Shown here: positions 55,446 through 64,000 of the stretch, in pieces
Numbering within the stretch: the first letter of the stretch is position 1
Layout: each line of letters begins with the position of its first letter
Assembly: GCF_004193775.1 (NCBI RefSeq)
Contig: NC_041006.1
Coordinates: 24,852,388-24,916,387, forward strand
Length of the DNA stretch: 64,000 nucleotides
Origin: Glycine soja
Taxonomy: Eukaryota; Streptophyta; Magnoliopsida; Fabales; Fabaceae
Direction: 5' to 3'
Position numbers and translations under genes: made by a program
The notes under the pieces: generated by a model
What the model saw: only the letters and a program-made list of their open reading frames with translations
Told to the model about the DNA's origin: nothing
Database searches by the model: none

Positions 55446-56028
55446 TACCCGAGTGGTTATCCGTATAAACACTCTTTTGCTATCTGTAAGACAGAACGCT
55501 TGATAGCATGCAGAGGCTGACACAGTCTTCTGCATCTTTTGTTCCTCCGGGAACAACAAGTCATTTACATGCGGAAATTTCATGGTTACCCGCGATTCTC
55601 GTCAACCGAGAGGAGCGAAATTAGTGTCATACACTAATTTTCGTCCGGGGACCTTTGCTTGATGACATGCGACCTTTCTTTGGTCCTTGTGAGGTGCTTG
55701 GCACCCATCATTAGGCAATTTGTGAAATTCTAGGAACGACAAGTCATGGTTACCCGCGATTCTCGTCAACCGAGAGGAGCGAAATTAGTGTCATACCCTA
55801 ATTTTCGTCCGGGGACCTTTGCTTGATGACATGCGACCTTTCTTTGGTCCTTGTGAGGTGCTTGGCACCCATCATTAGGCAATTTGTGAAATTTTGGGAA
55901 CAACAAGTCATTTGCATGTGGAGATTTTATGGTCACCCGCGACTCTCGTCAAATCGAGAGGAACGAAATTAGTGTCTTATCTTTACTTTCCTTTTATCTC
56001 CAATAAAAGACAAGTAAAGAGGGGCAAC
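55446..56028 (+). repeat. Ogre 3'-UTR end with two stray LTR-head fragments, then PPT
   Basis: Two ~105-bp copies of the LTR beginning (TGTCATAC...GTGAAATT) at 55625-55730 and 55789-55893, each embedded in the same local 3'-UTR unit; a third unit instead continues to TTATCTTTACTT and the polypurine block AAGTAAAGAGGGGCAAC (56012-56028). The fragments join after 'AATTAGTGTC', sharing TGTC with the LTR end. Confidence 0.85.
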
Positions 56029-57656
56029 TGTCATACCCTAATTTCGTCCGGGGACCTTTGCTTGATGACATGCGACCTTTCTTTGGTCCTTGTGAGGTGC
56101 TTGGCATCCATCATTAGGCAATTTGTGAAATTCCAGGACATGCCGAAAAACCAAAAAAATATTGATGCACAATCCGTAAGTTTCCGTGACACACCGGAAA
56201 TCAAATGGAAGCATCGTTGCATAATTAAGTGAGGTTCCGTAACATTCCGTAAGTCAAAAGGGGGATGTTTATGTAATCCGCAAGGTTCCGTAACATTACG
56301 GAAAGAAAACAAGTATCGTTACGAAATTCGTAAGTTTCCGTAACTTTACGAAAAAAGAATCACCAAAAAATAGCAGGGGGTGTACTTAGTAAAAATGGGG
56401 GTGCAAATAGAACCCAGGCCCACTTGGGCCCTCCAGAATATTCCTCCAGAAGGCTGTTGCTTCTGGAGGAAGCAACCTGGCTCGCCTGGGCGAGCTGGGC
56501 GGCAACCACCTCCCCTATTTTGCTATAAATAGGGGAGGAAGTGAAGAAGGAAGGGGTTCAGCCCCTTAGGCACTTCTCTCTCTTTCGAATTTGCTTGGAA
56601 AAATTGTTTCCGTGAAGAAAATCTAAGCCGAGGCGCTTCCGAAACGTTTCCGTAACGTTTTCCGTGAGGAATTTCGCAAAGGTTTCAACCGTTCTTCGAC
56701 GTTCTTCATTCGTTCTTCGATCTTCAATGGGTAAGTACCTCGAACCAAGCTTTTCGATTCATTCTATGTACCCGTAGTGGTCCACATTGTGTTTCGTGCA
56801 TTTTTATTCTCGTTTTGTTTACTTTTTATACCCCCTGTTGACGTGCTTAAACCATTTTACTTAAGTCATTCCTCGCTTAACTTAAAAATAAAATAAATTT
56901 CCACCGAACGTTTGAATTGTATTATCCGTTAACTTCGGTTAAAATGAATTTCGACCGTTCGGTCGTGCCGTAACCACGTTGGAAATCAAAAAAGAGGTAA
57001 AAAATAATATAATAATCAAAAAAACATCTTTTAGTAAAATAAAGCGGAAAATCAATCGGACGTTTTCTCTTTGGGATTTCTCATTCTTAATCGAATTGAG
57101 TAATAACTAAAGTGAAACTAAGGCTAAAATCAACTCGCCTAGTCAAGCTCGTCCATAAAAATAGGCTTTTGAAGTTTGTCATTTCATTTTCTCACTAAGT
57201 AAAATGGATCATTTTTAAGGTCCAACGCCTTAAAATGATCACCCCTTGAAGTAAAAAAGAATCACTTGATAAGAAAGAACTACGTAGGTCTGATTTTCTC
57301 ATCCCAAATTGAGGAATACGTAGGAGCAAAGGGAAACACCCTTGTCGACCACAAAAAAGGAAAAATATAAAAAGGATATAAGGACATAAAAGGGAACGTA
57401 AAAATCAAAGTCATGTTTGCACATTTGATTAAAGGCTGTCGTCCCTTGGGACGGACGTGTGGGGTGCTAATACCTTCCCCGTGCGTAAATACAACTCCCG
57501 AACCTTTCACTTAAAAGTTCGTAGATCGCGTCTTTTCCGGTTTTTCCGACGTTTTCCTCAAATAAACGTTGGTGGCGACTCCGCGCGTATTCCTTTCGTG
57601 GAACACGCATCCCGCGAGTCACGCGTCTCCCTCCCGCCGAAGGGTAGGTTGCGACA
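56029..57656 (+). repeat. Ogre-C 3' LTR (1,628 bp)
   Basis: TGTCATACCC...GTTGCGACA. 16-nt inverted repeat at 56480-56495, TATAAATAG at 56524-56532, donor-like GTAAGTACC at 56731. Preceded by a PPT. Flanks GCAAC and GTAGT do not match, so it is not a solo insertion. Confidence 0.92.
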
Positions 57657-60425
57657 GTAGTCATTCCACTCCTTTTCGCCATCAGGAGACGATCGTGTCG
57701 GATGGCATCCAGAGACAAATTATGGTCATTCTACGACTTTTGTCATTCAGAGGCGGCGAGTCGATGACATGCGGAGACAAATTATGGTCATTTCGCACCT
57801 TTTCGCCATCAGGAGATGATCGAGTCCGATGGCATGCAGAGACAAATTATGGTCATTCTGCGCCTTTTGTCATCTAGAGACGGCAAGCCCGATGACATGA
57901 AGTGCCAAATTATGGTACTCCGCAGCTTTTCACCATCCGGAGACGATCGTGTCGAATGGCACGCAGAGTCATATTATGATCATTATGCTCCTTTTGTCAT
58001 CCAGAGGCGACAAGCCCGATGACATGCCGAGACAAATTATGGTCATTCCGAACCTTTTCGCCATCCGGAGACGACCGTGTCTGATGGCACAGAGAGACAA
58101 ATTATGGTCATTGTGCACCTTTTGTCATCCAGAAACGGAAAGCCCGATGACATGCGGAGTCAAATTATGGTCAGTCCGCACCTTTCCGCCATCCGGAGAC
58201 GATCGTGTCGAATGGCACGCAGAGTCATATTATGATCATTGTGCGCCATTTGTCATCTAGAGGCGGCAAGCCCGATGACATGCGGAGACAAATTATGGTC
58301 ATTCCGCACTTTTTCGCCATCCGGAGGCGATCACGTCCGATTGAACACAGAGACAAATTATGGTCATTGTGTACCTTATGTCATCCAGAGACGGCAAGCC
58401 CGATGACATTCGGAGACAAATTATGGTCATTCCGCACCTTTTCGCCATCCGAAGACGATCGTGTCGAATGGCACGCAGAGACATATTATGGTCATTCTAC
58501 GCCTTTTGTCATCCATAGGCGGCGAGCCCGATGACATGTGGAGACAAATTATGGTCATTCCGCACCTTTTCGCCATCCAGAGATGATCGTGTCCGATTGC
58601 ACGCAGAGACAAATTATGGTCATTCTGCGACTTTTGTCATGCAGAGGCGGCGAGTCGATGACATGCAGAGACAAATTATAGTACTCCGCAGCTTTTAACT
58701 ATCCGGAGACGATCGTGTCGGATGGCACGTAGAGACATATTATGGTCATTCTGTGCCTTTTGTCATCTACAGGCGGCGAGCCCGATGACATGCGGAGACA
58801 AATTATGGTCATGTCGCACCTTTTCGCCATCAGGAGACGATCAAGTCCGATAGCATGCAGAGACAAATTATGGTCCTTCTGCGCCTTTTGTCATCCAGAG
58901 ACGGCAAGCACGATGACATGCGGAGACAAATTATGGTCATTCCGCACCTTTTCGCCATCCAAAGACGATCGTGTCGGATGGCACGCGGAGACATATTATG
59001 GTCATTGTGCGCCTTTTGTCATCCAGAGGCGGCGAGCCCGATGACATGCGGAGACAAATTATAGTCATTCCGCACCTTTTTGCCATCCGGAGACGATCGT
59101 GTCTGATGGCACACAGAGACAAATTATGGTCATTGAGCACCTTTTGTCATCCAAAAATGGAAAGCCCGATGACATGCAGAGACAAATTATGGTCATTCCG
59201 CACCTTTTCGCCATCCGAAGACGATCGTGTCGGATGGCACGCAGCGACGTATTATGGTCATTCTGTGCCGTTTGTCATCCAGAGGCGGCGTGCCCGATGA
59301 CATGCGGAGACAAATTATGGTCAATCCGCACCTTTTCGCCATCCGTAGACGATTGTGTCCGATGGCACGCAGAGACAAATTATGGTCATTCTGCGACTTT
59401 TGTCATCCAGTGGCGGCGAGTCGATGACATGCGGAGACAAATTATGGTCAGTTCGCACCTTTTCGCCATCCAGAGACAACCGTGTTGGATGGCACGTAGA
59501 GACATATTATGGTCATTCTATGCCTTTTGTCATCCAGAGGCGGCGAGCCCGATGACATGTGAAGACAAATTATGGTCATTCCGCACCTTTTCTCCATCCG
59601 GAGACAATTGTGTCCGATGGCACGCAGAGACAAATTATGGTCATTGTGTGACTTTTGTCATCCAGAGACGACGAGCCCGATGACATGCAGTGACAAATTA
59701 TGGTACTCCGCAGCTTTTCACCATCCGGAGACGATCGTGTCGGATGGCACGCAGAGACATATTATGGTCATTCTTCACCTTTTCGCCATCAGGAGACGAT
59801 CGAGTTTGATGGCCCACAGAGACAAATTATGGTAATTCTGCGACTTTTGTCATCCAGAGGCGGCGAGCCCGATCACATGCGGAGACAAATTATGGTCATT
59901 CCGCACCTTTTCACCATCTGGTGATGATCGTGTCGGATGGCATGCAGAGACATATTATGGTCATTCTGCGACTTTTATCATCCAGAGGCGGCGAGCCCGA
60001 TGACATGCGGAGACAAATTATGGTCATTCCACACCTTTTCGCCATCCGGAGACGATCGTGTCTGATGGCACGCAAAGACAAATTATGGTCGTTTTGTGCC
60101 TTTTGTCATCCAGAGGCGGCGAGCCCGATGACATGCGGAGACAAATTATGGTCATTCCGCACCTTTTCGCCATCCGGAAACGATCAAGTCCGATGGCACG
60201 CAGAGACAAATTATGGTCATTCTGCGCCTTTTGTCATCCAGAGGCGGCGAGCCCGATGACATGTGGAGACAAATTATAGTCATTTCGCACCCTTTTCGCC
60301 ATCCAGAGACGATCGAGTCTGATGGCGCGCAGAGATAAATTATGGTCATTCTACACCTTTTGTCATCCAGAGGCGGCAAGCCTGATGACATGTGGAGATA
60401 CCTTATGGTCATCCGTGCCTTTTGT
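57657..60425 (+). repeat. Hairpin satellite array B (about 2.8 kb)
   Basis: About 22 alternating pairs of ~63-bp half-units. One type has TGTCATC...GATGACA around CAGAGGCGGCGAGCCC. The other has GCCATCC...GGATGGC (or GCCATC...GATGGC) around GGAGACGATCGTGTC. Both are followed by AGACAAATTATGGTCATT. It lies between two LTRs and belongs to the 3'-UTR of the element whose LTR starts at 60615. Frames on both strands are artefacts. Confidence 0.92.
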
Positions 60426-60614
60426 CAACCGAGAGGAATGAATTCAGCAATATCAGGATGATGTTCATCATTCGGTGCTGATCATTTTCAAAATTTTTGC
60501 AGGTTTCGCTAGCGAGGATATTGACTGGCCGAATGATGTTCTATTCAAACGAAATTTGTGTCTTATCTTTACTTGCCTTTTATCTCCAATAAAAGACAAG
60601 TAAAGAAGGGCAAC
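60426..60614 (+). promoter_or_regulatory. End of 3'-UTR and polypurine block before LTR
   Basis: Ends AAGTAAAGAAGGGCAAC directly before TGTCATACCC at 60615, as at 10813 and 56028. Confidence 0.8.
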
Positions 60615-61956
60615 TGTCATACCCTAATTTCGTCTGGGGTCCATTTGTTTGGTGGGATGCGACCTTCGCTTGGCCACTTCGATGTACATGACACCCATTG
60701 TTAGGCAATCCGTGAAGTTCTGCGACATGTCGGGAGTTGAAGGGAAGTGTCAATGTGCAATCTGTAAAGTTCTGTAACATTCCGGAAGCCAAAGAGGGGA
60801 TGATGCGTAATCCGTAAGGTTTCGTGACATTACGAAAAGAAAACAAGTATCGTTACGTAATTCATAAAGTTCCGTAACGTTACAGAAAAAGAATCAGCAA
60901 AAAAAGTGGCAGAGGGGGGTGTATTTAGTAAACAGGGGTGTGCAAATAGCAATCAGGCCCACTTGGGCCTTCCAGGATGTTCCAACAGAAGGCGGTGCCT
61001 TCTGGTGGAAGCAACCCAGCTCACCTGGGCGAGCTAGGCGGCAACCACCTCCCTCTCTTCCCCTATAAATAGGGGAAGGAGTGCAGAACAAATTGGTTCA
61101 ACCCTCCTGGTATCTGAGAATCACTTAAAATTAGTGAGAAAAATTGTTTTCGCGAAGGTTTTCCACCATTCTTCATCGTTCATCGTCGTTCTTCAGTCTT
61201 CAACCGATAAGTTCCCGAAATCGAACCTTTCAATTCATTCTATGTGCCCTTAGTGGTCCCCACTTGTTTCGCGTGCTTTTATTTTTATTTCATTTACTTT
61301 CCATACCCCTTTTTGACGTGCTTTAATAATTTATTTAAGTCATTTTCTCACCTAATCAAAAATAAAATAAATTTCCACCGATCATTTGAGTTGTAACATC
61401 TTTTAATTTCTGTTGGAATAAAATCCGACCGATCTGTCATGTCGTAACCACGTTTAAAACCAAAAAGAGGCAGAATAATAATATAATAATCAAAAAATAT
61501 TTTTAAATAAAATAATCAAAAAAATCAATCGGACGTTTTTTCTTTGAGATTTTCTTTCTTAATCGAATTGACTAATAACCAAAGTGAAACTAAGGCTAAA
61601 ATCAATTCATAAATCAAGCTTTTGTCATCACCTAAAAACCATTTTTAAGGTCCAACGCCTTGAAATGGTCTTTTTCGCTTTTATTGGTTAAACGTGGATT
61701 TTAAAGACCTAAAACCAACACATAAGCTTTGTCACCACTTTCAAAAAACCAAGACATCATTAATGGTTCAATGCCTTAATGTTTTCTCTCCTTTCAAAAG
61801 AATCGAAAGATTGTTTAATGGTCCAACGCCTTAAAATGACCTTTCATTCAATCAAAATATATCATGCAAAAAATGATAAAAACAATTTAACCAATGTTTA
61901 GTTCTCAAAGAATTACGTAGGTCTGATTTCCTTATCACAATTGAGGAATACGTAGG
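60615..61956 (+). repeat. Ogre LTR, subfamily with array B, interrupted
   Basis: TGTCATACCC start, TATAAATAG at 61064-61072. The donor-like site is mutated (GATAAGT at 61206). It stops inside the CTACGTA hairpin cassette at 61956 where a minus-strand element was inserted; its remainder should lie beyond the window. Confidence 0.88.
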
Positions 61957-62862
61957 TGATCGAGGCCGTACCCGAATCAAATAAACATGAAAATGCAGTA
62001 ACTAGGAAGTGATCCTAGGTCGTTTCCCAACGAGCAGTGACAAACCAAATGTTCATAATATACTTGCAGTAACAGTAACGATTGGGGGGGGGGGGGTTGG
62101 TTGTTTGGTAATTAAAGAGCAGAACAAGTAAACTGGAATACGAAACTACTAATATTAAAAACGGGTTGTTTCCTCTGATTCAGAAGCCATTCTCTTATCC
62201 TGGGTTATGGAGAATTCGTCCCTAACAATCAACCACTTAATCCAACCCTATTTCAATTTACTAAGCGAAAATCAACTTAGGGTTTTCAATACATGATTAG
62301 GCACCACATACACCAGTTAGCCCTTCCATGGATTCAAACAGAAAACACAAATGAAACATGAAACAGAAACGTAAATGAACAGAAACGTAAATGAAAGTAG
62401 AAGAAGAAAACGGAAATTTGCATTAAGAACGAAAATTGTAACAAGGGAACAGAAAAACGTGAAAACCTAAAACCAAAGCTCTGAATAATGAAAAAAGCAT
62501 AACAGAATGCCCTGCACGAATCCCAAGGCAGCTATTTAAAAAGAGTCACCCAAAGTCACTGGGCCCTATTACAATACTCTGGCCCAAAACGAAATAAACA
62601 CTGAACAACATAAAATAAAATTGAGAAATTTCCTAATTAGAAATTAACTAAGGTAAGCGCTGCTTTATTTGCCCTCTTCAAGTCCACAACTAAAATCCGG
62701 ATTAAGCCCAATGTTTCATTAATTCCTGAAATTAGATTAAAAATATCAAATTAGCTAAATGAGCCCAAATAATAAAACTGCCTAATTAATTGACAATTAA
62801 GACCAATCAATAATTAAAATGGTGCAAAAAGGGTTTAGAAAATAGAAGAAAATGATGGCACA
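61957..62862 (-). repeat. 3' LTR of an Athila-like element
   Basis: On the minus strand it runs TGTGCCATC (62862) to CCTCGATCA (61957), TG...CA, 906 bp, with a G-run at 62085-62097. The polypurine tract ATGGGGGGTTTTGA lies immediately upstream on the minus strand (62876-62863). The left flank is GTAGG; its duplicate is outside the window. Family by recall of the 'GGGAAACGACCTAGGATC' block. Confidence 0.8.
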
Positions 62863-64000
62863 TCAAAACCCCCCATACTTAGCCTTTTGCACTCCTGGGC
62901 AAAATGAAACAAAGAACAAAATCCAAGGATATCAAAGAGAGACAAACAACCACATTCATATATTTCTCAATGAACATCAAGGAATGAAAGGAATGGGTAA
63001 CATCTAACATAAGGAGATCCAAAAAGTCAAGACATTCATGAAAATCATCAAAGCAACCCAATCATGGCAAAATAGTTAATCAGCTCAAGAATGAAAAGTG
63101 ATAAAGCCTCACAAGATATACACTCTATCTCTCAAGTGTCTAGGCTACTGTTTACCCTCAAAGCACCCATGAAAGCAAACACCACATAGACCTGGCAAGA
63201 TTCGAAAATTGACAATCAACCCACAAACACAAGCACATGAGGATCAAAAGGTCTTTTAAGGTTGTAATGGGGCCAAGGACAAGGTATGGAGAAATATGGA
63301 ATAAGTGGCTAAATCCCAAAGGAATAAAGGAGCAAAGGGGAATAAGTGCATATTAAGAAAAAAAAATAAGAAAATAAAAAGAAGTAAAGATAAAATTTAA
63401 ACATGAAGAGTAGAACCAAGAGTTTCATCATTCTTGTGCCATTTAAGATCTTATTCACTCAACTTTATTGCTTTTCTTTTTCTTTTTTCGATTTTTTTTT
63501 TTTTTTACTCTATAGCCTTTGAGAAACAACATTTCATTCAGCATGTTTAACATTTAACCAATATACAATGTACATCAAGTATGGCCCAAAATACATCATG
63601 AAGCATAGCCAACAAAACAAGTTGTCCAATGAAACAAAAACCCCCCATGCTTATTCCCAAAACAATTCCAAAGCTCCAAAATTCCTTAAGGATATGGTGA
63701 TATCATGGTTTTTCACTTAAGGCTTGTAGTGAGCTTCAAAACAAGGAAAGGGAAACAAGGCTCAAAAGGGCTATCAAAGGAATTAATTCAAGGTAAGTCC
63801 ATTTGGCTAGAAGCTTATAAGAACAAAATTGCCTCAATCATTTCCAAATATGCATGTGAATTAGGACGCATCAGCAAGAATCAAGCCAAGGCTATTGTGC
63901 AAGCAATCAATGGGGCAAAACACACCAAATGATTATGATGATGGATGGCTCAAATTCTCACAAAGGTAAAATCATCACTTTCAAATTGAGCTTTCAAAAC
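62863..64000 (-). mobile_element. Athila-like element, 3' internal untranslated part
   Basis: Sequence upstream of the PPT on the minus strand, A/T-rich, with no coding domain visible before the window ends. A second purine-rich stretch, minus-strand GCATGGGGGGTTTTTG, lies near 63640 and could be an internal PPT copy. Confidence 0.65.

Larger units (their letters stand above)
42451..57656 (+). mobile_element. Ogre-C, 5'-truncated, with long 3' region and 3' LTR
   Basis: Truncated gag, protease, intron, RT, RNase H, second RNase H, integrase, 8 kb of 3' region (accessory pseudogene, minisatellites, hairpin satellite), PPT and LTR in one orientation. The 3' region is collinear with that of Ogre-B, supporting a single unit. 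Hidden breaks inside the repeats cannot be excluded. Confidence 0.8.

Noticed and set aside
56029..57656. Solo LTR insertion
   Set aside because: Flanking five bases differ (GCAAC and GTAGT) and a polypurine tract precedes it, so it is a 3' LTR.
54255..60425. Many overlapping 60-190 aa frames in the satellites
   Set aside because: They follow the ~63/126-bp unit, occur on both strands and overlap one another; repeat artefacts.
50096..60425. CRISPR-like arrays
   Set aside because: No unique spacers between repeats, no cas genes, and the context is a plant retrotransposon.
61957..64000. Host gene at the right end
   Set aside because: LTR ends, polypurine tract and repeat-like A/T-rich sequence explain it; no conserved domain in the short frames.

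Overview
The window is plant repeat DNA with no host gene that I can support. It reads as a legume pericentromeric retrotransposon nest, most likely soybean (Glycine). The grounds are Ogre-type giant Ty3/gypsy elements (extra ORF before gag, tRNA-Arg primer site, intron between protease and RT, second RNase H), a gag/RT-relic non-autonomous family like the soybean SNRE/SARE group, Athila-like pieces, and LTRs rich in the palindrome GGTAATCGATTACC. Organism and family names come from recall, not from a search.

Layout. (1) 1-7928, minus: 5' part of a young Ogre (Ogre-A): LTR, tRNA-Arg PBS, leader, ORF1, and an uninterrupted gag-protease frame leaving the window at base 1. (2) 7929-10813, plus: 3'-UTR repeats of another Ogre, hit by a solo LTR (8458-10064) with a perfect 5-bp target duplication. 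(3) 10814-29549, plus: Ogre-B, a decayed copy with LTR, leader without PBS, ORF1 split by a non-autonomous element (14533-19658), gag-protease, 180-bp intron, RT, then a long 3' region holding a minisatellite, a broken accessory gene (24566-25846), a copia-like solo LTR (26388-27982) and a hairpin satellite. (4) 29550-35345, minus: Ogre-related and Athila-like fragments plus a non-autonomous LTR fragment. (5) 35346-41231, plus: an almost perfect non-autonomous element with target duplication CTAAA, nested in an Athila-like gag-protease gene (minus). (6) 42451-57656, plus: Ogre-C, 5'-truncated, with gag-protease, intron, RT, two RNase H domains, integrase, long 3' region and 3' LTR. (7) 57657-61956: another Ogre 3' satellite and its LTR, broken by the 3' end of an Athila-like element (minus, 61957 to window end).

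How the parts work together. In a complete Ogre, LTR transcription from a TATAAATAG box gives one long RNA. tRNA-Arg primes reverse transcription, ORF1 and gag-protease are read first, and removal of the small intron joins protease to RT/RNase H/integrase. The non-autonomous elements would have to borrow enzymes from an autonomous partner.

Most interesting signal. The tandem repeats in the Ogre 3' regions, although unrelated in sequence, are built from short inverted repeats, and in several of them the two arms change together (compensatory changes, constant loop length). This points to a conserved RNA or DNA hairpin function near the 3' end of these elements. A second candidate is an accessory gene carried between integrase and the 3' LTR, apparently with its own promoter-like cassette and a spliced leader.
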